Notes under the pieces: generated by a model
What the model was told of the DNA's origin: nothing
Seen by the model: only the letters and a program-made list of their open reading frames with translations
Databases searched by the model: none
Assembly (NCBI GenBank): GCA_040220415.1
Contig: JAVJUV010000091.1
Coordinates: 62,001-126,000 of the forward strand
Direction of reading: 5' to 3'
Length of the DNA: 64,000 nucleotides
Origin: JAVJUV01 sp040220415
GTDB taxonomy: Bacteria; Pseudomonadota; Alphaproteobacteria; Rhodobacterales; Rhodobacteraceae
Made by a program: the position numbers and the translations under genes
Part shown: positions 44,240-53,355 of the stretch, one piece after another
How positions within the stretch are numbered: position 1 is the first letter of the stretch
Layout: every line of letters begins with the position of its first letter

Positions 44240-44980
44240 TTGCCCGCTGACGGAAGAGAGAAAATCAACAGTATTCAGGTAATTGCCCGAGCGGCGGACA
44301 TTCTGCGCGAGTTGAAGAGAGACACCGGCGGGCTGAGCCTGGGCCAGATCGCGACACGCGCCAATCTACCCCGCTCTACGGTACAGCGAATCGTCGGCGC
44401 GTTGAGTGCCGAGGGTTTCATATCGGTCGAAGGTGGCAGCGGCGGCATCAAGCTTGGCCCGGAAATCCAGAGCCTGGCACAGGCGAGCGCGGGCGACCTG
44501 AAGGATCGGATGCTTCCGGTGATGCGGGATATCGCGGCGAGAACCGGCGAGACGGTGGACCTGGCCGTGCTGGAGCGTGACCGGATGCTGTTCATCGACC
44601 AGATCGTGGGAAGCCAGCGGCTGCGCACGGTATCGAGCATCGGTGAATCGTTTCCGCTTACGACCACGGCGAATGGAAAGGCGGCACTGGCCTGCCTCGA
44701 CCCGACGGAAGCGGCCCGGCTGGTGTTGAAGGAACTGGAAGCGGACCGAAGAGAAGGCGCGCTTCTGGCCGTGCTCGAAGAAATCGAAGCGATCCGAAAC
44801 GGAGCGCTGGCGACCGACGTGGACGAACACACCGACGGCATTTCAGCACTGGGTTTCGCGCTGCGCGAGCAATCCGGCGACGTGATCGCCGTGTCGGTTC
44901 CCGTGCCAAGCAGCCGTTTTGCGCGTGTCCGGGACCAGTTGAGCCAGGTCCTGACACAAAGCCGCGACCTGCTGGCCTAG
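44240..44980 (+). CDS. IclR-family transcriptional regulator
   Basis: A 246-residue regulator: N-terminal helix-turn-helix (LSLGQIATRANLPRSTVQRIVGALSAEGF) and C-terminal IclR ligand domain (IAARTGETVDLAVL, TTTANGKAALACL). It begins with TTG at 44240 behind GAGG. It is divergent from the eleven-gene operon and should repress or activate it from the half-sites at 44130-44155. Its stop is one base from that of the convergent cupin gene. Confidence 0.9.
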   Translation: MPADGREKINSIQVIARAADILRELKRDTGGLSLGQIATRANLPRSTVQRIVGALSAEGFISVEGGSGGIKLGPEIQSLAQASAGDLKDRMLPVMRDIAARTGETVDLAVLERDRMLFIDQIVGSQRLRTVSSIGESFPLTTTANGKAALACLDPTEAARLVLKELEADRREGALLAVLEEIEAIRNGALATDVDEHTDGISALGFALREQSGDVIAVSVPVPSSRFARVRDQLSQVLTQSRDLLA

Positions 44981-44981
44981 G

Positions 44982-45566
44982 TCAGCCGGCCCTGGGGATG
45001 CCCTTGCTCATGCCCGGGGCCGCATCGCGTTGCGTGACGCCGTCGATCAGGACGAAAGCGATGACGCAGGGCTCGGTCCCGCGGTTGGACCAGGCATGGT
45101 TGTTGCCGCGTTGAATGACCACGTCGCCGGCTTTCAGAAGCCTGTCGTCCTTCTCTTCGTCCATCATCATCCAGATCTCCCCGGTCAGCACGATGGCATA
45201 GTCCAGCGAGTCGGTCCGATGCATGAAGGGGTGCCGCCCGTTCTCGACGATGTTCGCACTTGCGCCCATTTCGCCGAATGCCTCGCGCCCATCGAGTGTC
45301 TTCAGGACTTCGGGATCTTCGGGCAGGAACTCGACGCAGCGAAAGGTACTACCCATCGCGGGGGGATGCAGGACGAAGTCGCCGGTGCAGGTCTCGGTCG
45401 GCCCGTCGTACTCGGCCGGACTGCCGCGCTCGATCCAGAAGTTGGTAAGCCGCACGCCGGGCCGGTTGGGACGTTCCAGAAACTGGGTCGCGATCTCGTC
45501 ACTGACGATGACGGCCTTGCCGTTTTCATCATGCCCCGTCACGACGCGGCGAAATTCTCTTGCCAT
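44982..45566 (-). CDS. Cupin protein, probable metal-binding
   Basis: A 194-residue protein with a cupin in the C-terminal half: HRTDSLDYAIVLTGEIWMMM then GDVVIQRGNNHAWSNRG, a conserved form in which His, Glu and His remain as metal ligands. The N-terminal 70 residues hold RVVTGHDENGKAV, typical of this group. Such cupins accompany decarboxylases and dehydrogenases in catabolic clusters. AGGGAGA precedes the ATG at 45566. It is the last gene of the TAXI-TRAP operon. Confidence 0.8.
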   Translation of the reverse strand: MAREFRRVVTGHDENGKAVIVSDEIATQFLERPNRPGVRLTNFWIERGSPAEYDGPTETCTGDFVLHPPAMGSTFRCVEFLPEDPEVLKTLDGREAFGEMGASANIVENGRHPFMHRTDSLDYAIVLTGEIWMMMDEEKDDRLLKAGDVVIQRGNNHAWSNRGTEPCVIAFVLIDGVTQRDAAPGMSKGIPRAG

Positions 45567-45583
45567 CGCTCGATCTCCCTCTG

Positions 45584-47470
45584 TCATCCGTTCTTGGAAA
45601 GTGTGGCGCCGCGTTCGTTTCGGCCCGCAGCCCAGACGCCGGCAAGCAGAAACAGCCCGGCGGCATCCGATATCCCGCCCTGGTGCAACAGCAGCCCGCC
45701 CGCCGCGCCCAGGACGAGCCGCGCCCAGATCGCCAGCCTTGCCCAGAGATAGCCGACGACGCCGGCCGCGATGCAAAGCACGCCGACAAGGCCGGAGAGA
45801 ATGGCTTGCCCCACTTCCACCGCGGTTCCATCCATCAGAAGCGCCGGTCCGAAGAAGAACATGAAAGGCAGGATGTAGCAGGTGATGCCATAGGCGAAGG
45901 CGGTCCAGCCGACCTTGTTTATGTCGGCGTTCGCGATGCCGCCCGCGACATATGCCGCGAGGGCGACGGGCGGCGTTATCGTCGAGACGCAGCCGTAGAA
46001 GAATACGAAGAGATGCGCCGTCAGAAGCGGGACGCCCATCTTGGACAGCGCCGGGGCGACCACGGTGGCGAGGATCAGGTAGGCCGCGGTGGTCGGCAAC
46101 CCCATGCCGAGTATGATCGCGGTCAGCATCGTCAGCACCAGGGCTATCAGCGTGATCCCCCCCGACGCCGAGACGATCAATCCCGAGATTTTCGAACCGA
46201 GGCCGGTGATGCCAAGTGTGCCGGCGATGATCCCGGCGGCCGCGCAGGCGATCGCTATGGGCACGACGGCCCTGGCCCCTTCGGTGATCGCGTGGGCCGA
46301 TCGGGTCAGGATGTCCAGCGACAGCCTGCGGCTCCAGATGACGTGGGCGGCAAGCAGCACGATGATCGAGTAGAAGGAAGCCTTGAACGGCGAAAACCCG
46401 TTCAGCATCATCGCGATGAGGGTGACGAAGGGAATGATGTATTGCCCGCCCTTCACGAGTATGAGCCAGGTCGGTTCGTCGCTTTCGTCTTTCGGGCCGA
46501 AGGGCTGCATGTCGGATTTCGCGGCCTGCAGGTGGACCACGAAGAACAGCGAGGCGAAGAACAGCAGCGCCGGGATCAACGCGGCCTGCATGATGTTGGC
46601 GTAGGGCGTGCCGATGATCTCGGCCATGATGAAGGCCGCCGCCCCCATCACTGGGGGCATGATCTGGCCACCTGTCGACACGACCGCCTCGATGGCGCCG
46701 GCCTGATGCGGCGCATAACCTTCGCGTTTCATCATCGGAATGGTCAGGGTGCCGGTCACGGCGACATTGCCGGCCGCCGAACCCGAAATCATGCCCAGCA
46801 ACGTGCTGAAGATCACCGCCGTCTTCGCGCCTGCGGCGCGCATGCCGTGCGTCAGGCGCATGGCCAGCCGGAAAAAGAAGTCTCCCGCGCCAAAGGCGCT
46901 GAGGAAAGCGCCGTAGATCGAAAAAAGCACGATGTAGGTGGCCGAGACGCCGAGCGGGATGCCGAAGACGCCTTCCGACGTCGTTGTCAGGAATTCGGTC
47001 ATGCGAGTGAAACTGTAGCCCCGGCTTTGCAGCACACCCGGAAGATATTCGGCGAAAAACGGATACGTGAAGAAGACGACGCTGATGATGGCAAGCACAA
47101 GCCCGACGCCGCGCCGCGCCGCTTCCAACACGAGGAAGATCAGGACGGCCCCGACCCAGGCGTCCATCGGGACGGTTTCGCCACCGCTGAACGCAATGTC
47201 CTTCCATCGCGTCAGGATGTAGACGCAGCACGCGACGCTCAGTGCCGCGAGCCCCAGGCGGAGCCACTTGTCGAGCAGCGATGCCTCCAGCCTTTTCAGC
47301 GTCGGACGCATGAGGAACAGGAGCATCAGCATCATCATCAGGTGAAAGACGCGGACGTCCCTGGTGGACAGCACGAACAATCCCGAAACGTTCAGAAGAT
47401 GAAACAGCCCGACGACGAAGGCGATGACCGTGACGGCATGCGCGAAAAACTTGTCGATGAGCATGTTCAT
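45584..47470 (-). CDS. TRAP transporter fused DctQM permease (TAXI type)
   Basis: A 628-residue membrane protein that joins the small and large TRAP subunits: four N-terminal helices then a DctM-like core (IFSTLLGMISGSAAGNVAVTG, GGQIMPPVMGAAAFIMAE, ITPPVALAAYVAGG). This fused 4TM/12TM form goes with TAXI binding proteins, as found directly upstream. Together they import an acid. No second small permease is present. Confidence 0.9.
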   Translation of the reverse strand: MNMLIDKFFAHAVTVIAFVVGLFHLLNVSGLFVLSTRDVRVFHLMMMLMLLFLMRPTLKRLEASLLDKWLRLGLAALSVACCVYILTRWKDIAFSGGETVPMDAWVGAVLIFLVLEAARRGVGLVLAIISVVFFTYPFFAEYLPGVLQSRGYSFTRMTEFLTTTSEGVFGIPLGVSATYIVLFSIYGAFLSAFGAGDFFFRLAMRLTHGMRAAGAKTAVIFSTLLGMISGSAAGNVAVTGTLTIPMMKREGYAPHQAGAIEAVVSTGGQIMPPVMGAAAFIMAEIIGTPYANIMQAALIPALLFFASLFFVVHLQAAKSDMQPFGPKDESDEPTWLILVKGGQYIIPFVTLIAMMLNGFSPFKASFYSIIVLLAAHVIWSRRLSLDILTRSAHAITEGARAVVPIAIACAAAGIIAGTLGITGLGSKISGLIVSASGGITLIALVLTMLTAIILGMGLPTTAAYLILATVVAPALSKMGVPLLTAHLFVFFYGCVSTITPPVALAAYVAGGIANADINKVGWTAFAYGITCYILPFMFFFGPALLMDGTAVEVGQAILSGLVGVLCIAAGVVGYLWARLAIWARLVLGAAGGLLLHQGGISDAAGLFLLAGVWAAGRNERGATLSKNG

Positions 47471-47531
47471 TCCGGAAAGGACACGTCCAGAGCAGCGTTC
47501 GCCGCTGCCCTGGCGTTCTCAAAAGGTTCGT

Positions 47532-48461
47532 TCACTGGTTGAAGTAGGCCGCCGCTCCGGGATGGAGCGGAATTCCCAGCTGAAGCGACTGTTCCGGTTC
47601 GATCTGATTGGCGATGGCGTTCTCGGCCCGAAACTCTTCCAGGTTGTCGTAGATCGCCCTGGTGATCTGAAACGCCACCTCGTCGCTCATCCCGGCATCG
47701 ACGATCAGCATGTTGCTGACGCCGAGAAGCGCGCCGTCGGCGTCGGTTCCGTAGACGTCTGCCGGAATAACGACCTTGCCGTAGTTCGGATAATTCTCGA
47801 GCGCCGTGGCCATCTGGGCATCGGTCAGGGGAATGTACTTCAGCTTGTTGTTGGCTTGCGCCTGCATCACGGCACCTGCCGGATACCCGCTGAGCGCGAA
47901 AGCGGCATCGATGTTCCCGTCGGCAAGCTGGCTGAAGCCGTCCGCATAGGACAGGAAGCTTGGGACGATATCATCCAGCGTCAGCCCTTCCAGCGCCAGC
48001 ACCTGGCCGAGGAAAGGGATGGTGCCGCCGCCCGCCGGACCGACAGCGACACGCTTGCCTTTCAGGTCGGCGATGCTGTCGATGTCCGATCCGTCCAGCG
48101 TCATCGCATGCAGCACGCTGTAATGCAGCGAGCCGATCGCGCGCAGGTTCATCGCACCGGCCTTCTCGAAGGCGCCGGCGCCCTTGTTGGCGAGAACCGA
48201 GATATTGTTGTTGGTGATCGCGACGTCGACTTCGCCCGAGTTTACAAGCCGCGGATTCTCGACCGCGCCCTGGGTGACGACCGGGACCATCGTCAGTCCC
48301 TCGGCATACTTGTCGACAAGTGACGAGATCGCCTGTCCGACAGGATAGAACGCGCCGCCCTGACTGGCCGTACCGATGCGCAACTCTTGCGCCGATACGC
48401 TCGTTGCCGCGACGCCGGCAGCCACGACAGCCGCGACGAACCACGAATTCATGGTTTTCAT
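47532..48461 (-). CDS. TAXI-family TRAP substrate-binding protein
   Basis: A 309-residue periplasmic protein with a signal peptide ending SVSAQELRIG. TAXI hallmarks are GTASQGGAFYPVG, VTQGAVENPRLVNSGEVDVAIT and VGPAGGG. It delivers ligand to the fused permease 61 bases downstream. TAXI proteins often bind glutamate, glutamine or other short acids; here the adjacent aldolase-type enzyme suggests a carboxylate. Confidence 0.9.
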   Translation of the reverse strand: MKTMNSWFVAAVVAAGVAATSVSAQELRIGTASQGGAFYPVGQAISSLVDKYAEGLTMVPVVTQGAVENPRLVNSGEVDVAITNNNISVLANKGAGAFEKAGAMNLRAIGSLHYSVLHAMTLDGSDIDSIADLKGKRVAVGPAGGGTIPFLGQVLALEGLTLDDIVPSFLSYADGFSQLADGNIDAAFALSGYPAGAVMQAQANNKLKYIPLTDAQMATALENYPNYGKVVIPADVYGTDADGALLGVSNMLIVDAGMSDEVAFQITRAIYDNLEEFRAENAIANQIEPEQSLQLGIPLHPGAAAYFNQ

Positions 48462-48548
48462 AGATTGATCCTCCCTTGTTGCGACATTCGCCGCCTGGTT
48501 TCACGGCGTTCCGCATCCGGCGATGCGGAACGCCACATATTTTATTGC

Positions 48549-49769
48549 TCAAGCTGCGTCGCGGGCCCTTACGGCTTTCACGATGGCCTGGAATTCGGCG
48601 TCACTGAGGATGTCGCGTTTTTCGATACCCTTCGCCTTGACATGCGCCAGCACCTCTGTCGCCTGGTCGTCGCTGAGTTCGCCAAGCCCAAGCGCGCCGA
48701 GCTTGTAGGCAACCGAGGCCTTGCCGCTTTTCTTGCCCAGCACCACCTCGCCCGTCCGGCCGGTCAGCGCGGGATGCGTGCCGAACATGACCAGGGGATC
48801 GTGCATGACATACTGGATTCCGATGCCGCTCTCGCGGATGAAGTTTCCGTGACCCAGAACCGGCTTGTTGCGCGCAATCGGGATGTTCGAAAGCTCGGCC
48901 AGAAGGTCGCCCAGTTCCGGAAGCTTATCGAGCCTGTAGTGCGTGTCGTAGCCGTAGAGCAGGTGCAGGCCGAGAATGAGTTCTTCCAGAGCCGCGTTCC
49001 CGGTTCTCTCGCCAAGGCCGTTGCCGCAGGAATGGACACAGACCGCGCCCGCCGTGACCGCCGCCAGTTCGGTTGCGACACCCATGCCGAAATCGTTGTG
49101 CGTGTGGATCTCGATCGGAAGCCCGGTCATGCCTTTCACCCAGCGCACCATGTACTTGATGGCCTCGGGAGTGGCGCAGCCCATCGTGTCGACGATGCCG
49201 ATGGAATCGGGGGGCGACTCGTTCATGATCGCCTTGCACAGGTTGGTCAGATCATCGGGCCGCGCGCGCGTGGTGTCGTAAGGAAAGAAGACCGTGTGAA
49301 GCCCCTGCTCGCGCGCGTAGTTTATGACGTCGCGGCTTTTCTTGAAGACGTCTTCCCAGGTCCAGCCGAACTGGGTCACCAGCTTCGGATAGCCGATGGG
49401 CACTTCGATGATGACACCTTCCGCGCCGCACTCCAGCGCCATGTCGATGTCGGCTTTCATCGCGCGGGCGAACGTATAGATCTTCGACTTCAGGCCAAGT
49501 TTGGAGATCTCCTTGATCGCCTCGGCATCCTGCGCCGAGACGGCGGGCATTCCGGCCTCGATCCGGTCGACCCCGATTTCATCCATCTTGGTGGCGATGC
49601 GGATCTTGTCGTCGATCGAAAAGACAACGCCCGGCGTTTGCTCGCCGTCGCGAAGTGTAGCGTCGTGGATTTCGACCTTGGGCGGCAAATCCAGCGTTTC
49701 GCGAACCTCCGGCACGAAATTGTATGGGCTGACCCACCATTTTCCATCTTCATGGTGCGTTTCACGCAT
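48549..49769 (-). CDS. DRE-TIM metallolyase (homocitrate/isopropylmalate synthase-like)
   Basis: A 406-residue enzyme with a TIM barrel bearing IHDATLRDGEQTPGV (catalytic Arg40-Asp41), IEAGMPAV, and metal His pair IHTHNDFGMG, plus CGNGLGERTGN. It would join acetyl-CoA (or similar) to a 2-oxoacid, or cleave such a product; homocitrate, citramalate and re-citrate synthases share these features. It lacks the long C-terminal LeuA regulatory domain, so it is not a leucine-feedback enzyme. It is the first gene of the TAXI-TRAP operon, which argues for a catabolic or exotic role. GAGAGG precedes the ATG. Confidence 0.85.
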   Translation of the reverse strand: MRETHHEDGKWWVSPYNFVPEVRETLDLPPKVEIHDATLRDGEQTPGVVFSIDDKIRIATKMDEIGVDRIEAGMPAVSAQDAEAIKEISKLGLKSKIYTFARAMKADIDMALECGAEGVIIEVPIGYPKLVTQFGWTWEDVFKKSRDVINYAREQGLHTVFFPYDTTRARPDDLTNLCKAIMNESPPDSIGIVDTMGCATPEAIKYMVRWVKGMTGLPIEIHTHNDFGMGVATELAAVTAGAVCVHSCGNGLGERTGNAALEELILGLHLLYGYDTHYRLDKLPELGDLLAELSNIPIARNKPVLGHGNFIRESGIGIQYVMHDPLVMFGTHPALTGRTGEVVLGKKSGKASVAYKLGALGLGELSDDQATEVLAHVKAKGIEKRDILSDAEFQAIVKAVRARDAA

Positions 49770-49832
49770 TGCATCGCCTCTCCGCAGTGTTTTTGATTGT
49801 CTATTTTTGACCTACTTTTAATGCATCTTCAA

Positions 49833-49851
49833 CAAAAAAACCATTTTTTTG
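49833..49851. promoter_or_regulatory. Inverted repeat CAAAAAAA-CCA-TTTTTTTG
   Basis: A perfect 8-base inverted repeat with a three-base spacer in the AT-rich gap between the divergent aldolase-type enzyme and GntR genes. The wider stretch (CATC...GATG) extends the symmetry. It may be an operator for the adjacent GntR protein. A-tracts alone could also give bent promoter DNA. Confidence 0.4.
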
Positions 49852-49920
49852 GATGTTTTCCGCCTGCCCGTTGGATCGGCTCGCAAATATTCCTTTCCGG
49901 CATGTCGCCGGGAAAAAACG

Positions 49921-50625
49921 ATGTTTATTGAGTATGCTGGAGGAAACTGGCAGTCTTCCGTCATGGATGAACCCGTCACAGAAACCCGCTCGACCGAGTC
50001 GACAACGCAGCGCGCCTATTTCGCGCTGAGGAACGACATCATCTTCGGCCGGATCCCTCCGGGCCAGCGGCTGAAGATCGATACGTTGAAGGAGACTCTC
50101 GAAACCGGGGCATCGCCGGTGCGCGAAGCGCTGAGCCTGCTGACGTCGGACCAGTTGGTCGACCGGATCGATCAGCGGGGATTTCGAGTGGCGCAAACCA
50201 GCCGCGAGCAGTTTCAGGAGATCCTGAACCTGCGCTGCAACCTGGAAGACCTTGCCGTTCGCGACAGCGTGAAACATGCCGACCTGCAATGGGAAGATGC
50301 GCTGGTTCTGTCGCATCACCACATGGTCCGCGCGCGGCAGAAGGATCTGGAGACGTTCGAGGCCAGTCACCGGGCATTTCACATGGCCCTTCTGGCAGCG
50401 TGCCAGTCCCCCATCCTTCTGCGGTTCTGCAGCCAGCTTTACGACCTGAACGTGCGCTACCGACATCTGGCGGGGAAATCCAAGGGATACGACCGCCGCG
50501 ATGTCGATGCCGAACACCAGGCAATTCTTGACGCGGCGGTCGAGCGCGACGTGGACACCGTGAGCGCCCGACTGATGCAGCATTACCGGAACACCGGCGC
50601 CTTCCTCGTCGAACAGATCGACTAG
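49921..50625 (+). CDS. GntR-family transcriptional regulator (FCD type)
   Basis: A 234-residue regulator with a winged helix (RAYFALRNDIIFGRIPPGQR, TGASPVREALSLLTSDQLV) and a helical FCD domain (FEASHRAFHMALLAACQSP, AEHQAILDAAVERD). Starts at 49921 (GGGA upstream) or at ATG 49963 are both possible; the first is listed. It sits between two minus-strand operons, divergent from the TAXI-TRAP operon and convergent with the dioxygenase gene, whose stop shares the same CTAG (50622-50625). Confidence 0.85.
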   Translation: MFIEYAGGNWQSSVMDEPVTETRSTESTTQRAYFALRNDIIFGRIPPGQRLKIDTLKETLETGASPVREALSLLTSDQLVDRIDQRGFRVAQTSREQFQEILNLRCNLEDLAVRDSVKHADLQWEDALVLSHHHMVRARQKDLETFEASHRAFHMALLAACQSPILLRFCSQLYDLNVRYRHLAGKSKGYDRRDVDAEHQAILDAAVERDVDTVSARLMQHYRNTGAFLVEQID

Positions 50626-51491
50626 TCGAGCGGAACGAGCTTCAGGTCGAAATCGGCCAGGAGATAGGGTTCCGTTACCTTTCCCGAAAGCGCGTATCCC
50701 GCTGGAAAGGTGTCCGGCGCCTGTTTCAGGTAGGTCATCACTAGGTCTTCGCGCACGCCGAACACCGTATCCTGGTCCAGATAGGGATCGTCGTCGGGGA
50801 AAATCTCGGTCACGAGCGGCCGGTAGCCGTCTGCCGTGACGATATAGTGCAGGTGCGAAGGCCGCCACGGATGCCTTCCGGTGGCGTTCAGGATTTCGCC
50901 AACCGGGCCGTCGGTCGGAACGGTGTAGCTGACGGGTTTGACCGTGGTGAACCCGTAGGACCCATCCGCATCCGTCGTCTGGATGCCGTGGAACGAGTAG
51001 GTGTCCTGATCCGGGTCCTGGCTGGAGTAGAGCCCGTTGGGGGCGGTTTGCCAGATGTCGATCCTGGCGCCCGCGATCGGGTTGCCGCGCGGATCGGTCA
51101 CTTTTCCCTTCGCCAGAAGGACCTCGCCCTCGAAGTCGCGTTTCATGTCGAAGCCGAACGGAATGTCCGGCGCACCGCTGATATGGAAGGGCCCCAGCAC
51201 GCTGGACGAGGTGCCTTCGGGCACCGAATTGATCATGTCGACCAGAGACGACAGCCCCAGCACATCCGACAACAGCACGAACTCGTGCCTCTCTTCGTCG
51301 GAAATCCGCCCGGCCCATTCGAGGAACTCGATGCCCTTGCGCCACTCGGCATGGGTCAGTTCGACTTCCTTGGCGAAAGCGTGCAGGTGGCTGGCAAGGC
51401 TTTGCATCACCTCGCGCAGCCGTGGGTCGGTGTCCGGGCCGAAATAGTCCATGAACACGTCGGTGATGTTGTCCTTTGTGACATTGCGCAT
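50622..51491 (-). CDS. Intradiol ring-cleavage dioxygenase (catechol/hydroxyquinol 1,2-dioxygenase-like)
   Basis: A 289-residue dioxygenase with an N-terminal helical dimerisation domain (1-100) and a beta-sandwich carrying the four iron(III) ligands: Tyr155 (NGLYSSQ), Tyr189 (SYTVP), His213 and His215 (RPSHLHY). It cuts catechol-type rings between the hydroxyls. The length and the GNPIAGARIDIWQ style resemble hydroxyquinol 1,2-dioxygenases. It is the last gene of the nitroreductase-OsmC-TRAP operon. Maleylacetate reductase and muconate-lactonising genes are not seen in the window. Confidence 0.88.
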   Translation of the reverse strand: MRNVTKDNITDVFMDYFGPDTDPRLREVMQSLASHLHAFAKEVELTHAEWRKGIEFLEWAGRISDEERHEFVLLSDVLGLSSLVDMINSVPEGTSSSVLGPFHISGAPDIPFGFDMKRDFEGEVLLAKGKVTDPRGNPIAGARIDIWQTAPNGLYSSQDPDQDTYSFHGIQTTDADGSYGFTTVKPVSYTVPTDGPVGEILNATGRHPWRPSHLHYIVTADGYRPLVTEIFPDDDPYLDQDTVFGVREDLVMTYLKQAPDTFPAGYALSGKVTEPYLLADFDLKLVPLD

Positions 51492-51507
51492 GCGCCAGTC
51501 TCCTGTT

Positions 51508-52812
51508 CTAGAGTATCGCCGTGCTGAGCGACGGGAAGCATATCAGAAGGATCAGCACGATCAGCATGACGAGCGCGAAGGGAAACGCGCCCAGAAACAC
51601 ATCCTTCAGTGCGATCCGGTCATCATTCAATGTCGCCTTGATGACAAAGCAACTGATGCCGAGAGGAGGCGTCAAAAGCCCGATCTCGGCGCCTACGACC
51701 GTGACGATCCCGAACCACACAAGGCTGAGGCCCATCGGCTCGATCAGCGGCAGAAAAAGCGGAACGACGATCAGGATGATCGACGCCGTGTCCAGGATTG
51801 TGCCGAGGAAGATCATCAACAGCACATAGAACAGCATGATCCAGAAAAAGCCGAGTTGGGTTTGATCGAGATACTCGCCCAACTGGTTCGGCAGTCCTGC
51901 AAGCCCCAGCATACGCGAATAGATCGAAGCCGCGGTGATCAGGAAAAGGATCGAGGCGGTGATATGGCCGGTTTCCAGCAGCGCATCCCAAAAGCCCCTG
52001 AGGTTCATCTTGCCGCGTGCGACGGCAATGAGAAGGCCCAGAAGCGCACCGGCGGCACCGGCCTCGACCGGACTTAGCCAGCCGGTATAGATGCCGCCCA
52101 GAACGACAGCGATCAGCCCGACGGTCGGCAGGGTCTTGATGGCGATTTCACCGGGGCTCATCCACTCCATATCGACGCTTGTCCGGCCTCCGACGAAGGA
52201 AGGCGCAAATCGGGCCATCGCCCAGATCGCGCAGACATAGGCGACGGCTAGAATGATGCCCGGCACGACGCCGGCCAGAAACATGTCGCCCACGGATTGT
52301 TCGGCGACGAAGGAGTAGATGATCAGCATGGCCGAAGGCGGGATGATCATGCCCAGCACGCTTGACCCTGCCACGACGCCGACAGCGAAGCGCGGGTTGT
52401 AATCGTAGCTCAGCATCTGCGGGACAGAGACTTTGGCAAAGACGCTAGCCGACGCGATCGACGAACCGGTGACGGCGGCGAATACGGCGTTGGCGCCCAC
52501 CGTCGCCATGCCGATCCCGCCCTTCACCTTGCGAAAGCCCGAGTTCATCACTTCGTAGACATCCGCGCCAAGCCCGGCCTTCGACACGATCAGCCCCATG
52601 AAGGTGAACAGCGGCACCGTCGCGAAGGTATATTCCATCACGCTGTCGCCGACCGCGATCTTCAGGAGATTCATCGACAATTCGAAATTGTCGCGCATCA
52701 GCCAGATCGAAACGAAGCTGACCACGCCCAGCGCAATCGGGATGTAGAGCCCGATGTAGACCAGGATGACGATGGCAATAACCGAGACGATGCCGATGTC
52801 GACCGGGGTCAA
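51508..52812 (-). CDS. dctM: TRAP transporter large permease (DctM)
   Basis: A 434-residue membrane protein with DctM signatures: TGSSIASASVFAKVSVP, SSVLGMIIPPSAMLIIYSF and LTPPLGISCFVIK. Its TTG start at 52812 overlaps the dctQ stop (TTGA), and GGAGA lies six bases upstream. It forms the importer with the small permease and binding protein in the same operon. Confidence 0.9.
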   Translation of the reverse strand: MTPVDIGIVSVIAIVILVYIGLYIPIALGVVSFVSIWLMRDNFELSMNLLKIAVGDSVMEYTFATVPLFTFMGLIVSKAGLGADVYEVMNSGFRKVKGGIGMATVGANAVFAAVTGSSIASASVFAKVSVPQMLSYDYNPRFAVGVVAGSSVLGMIIPPSAMLIIYSFVAEQSVGDMFLAGVVPGIILAVAYVCAIWAMARFAPSFVGGRTSVDMEWMSPGEIAIKTLPTVGLIAVVLGGIYTGWLSPVEAGAAGALLGLLIAVARGKMNLRGFWDALLETGHITASILFLITAASIYSRMLGLAGLPNQLGEYLDQTQLGFFWIMLFYVLLMIFLGTILDTASIILIVVPLFLPLIEPMGLSLVWFGIVTVVGAEIGLLTPPLGISCFVIKATLNDDRIALKDVFLGAFPFALVMLIVLILLICFPSLSTAIL

Positions 52813-53354
52813 GGATCGTCTCCTTCCGGCAGCCGCACGGGGGCGACGTCTTCGTGTCCCTTGAGAACCTTCAGGACGAAAATCAGGGCGCAAAGCGTGG
52901 CACTTGCGAAGATGGTCAGTTTCACCGGCCACCAGGGCGCGGTGAACACGCCGGGGACGCCGAAGAAGTCCTGCGTCTCGAACATCTTCAGGAATTCGGG
53001 CCAGATCGCTATCGCAATCAGGGTCATGAACACGGCGGAAACGGCATTTATGAAGTGACGGACCACGTTTGCCGTCCTGGGAAAACGCCCGCCGAGAACG
53101 GTCAGAAATCCATCCGAGCGCGTCAGCCGGTTCACACGACACACGTCCGGAAGCTGAAGAAAGACAATCAGCACCATCGAGAACTGCACGACCTCGATCG
53201 CACCCCGAAAGGGACTGTTGAACAGACTGCGGGCGAGCGCGTCGTAGTTGACGATCGCTACCAGCACCAGAACCACAAGCGTGCCAACGGCATTCGCGGA
53301 GATCGCGATGCCGTTGACCAGTTTTGTCACCGCGGAGAGTGCGGAACCAAACAC
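52809..53354 (-). CDS. dctQ: TRAP transporter small permease (DctQ)
   Basis: A 181-residue membrane protein with four predicted helices, including VVQFSMVLIVFLQLPDVCRV. Start: GTG at 53354, two bases after the dctP stop; a longer frame to 53426 would overlap dctP and is rejected. Confidence 0.85.
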   Translation of the reverse strand: MFGSALSAVTKLVNGIAISANAVGTLVVLVLVAIVNYDALARSLFNSPFRGAIEVVQFSMVLIVFLQLPDVCRVNRLTRSDGFLTVLGGRFPRTANVVRHFINAVSAVFMTLIAIAIWPEFLKMFETQDFFGVPGVFTAPWWPVKLTIFASATLCALIFVLKVLKGHEDVAPVRLPEGDDP

Positions 53355-53355
53355 C

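Noticed and set aside
45560..47542. 660-residue plus-strand open frame
   Set aside because: It is antisense to the fused TRAP permease; no membrane or enzymatic pattern.
49849..49920. Upstream extension of the GntR gene to 49849
   Set aside because: No ribosome site and no homology in the added residues; the region is AT-rich promoter DNA.
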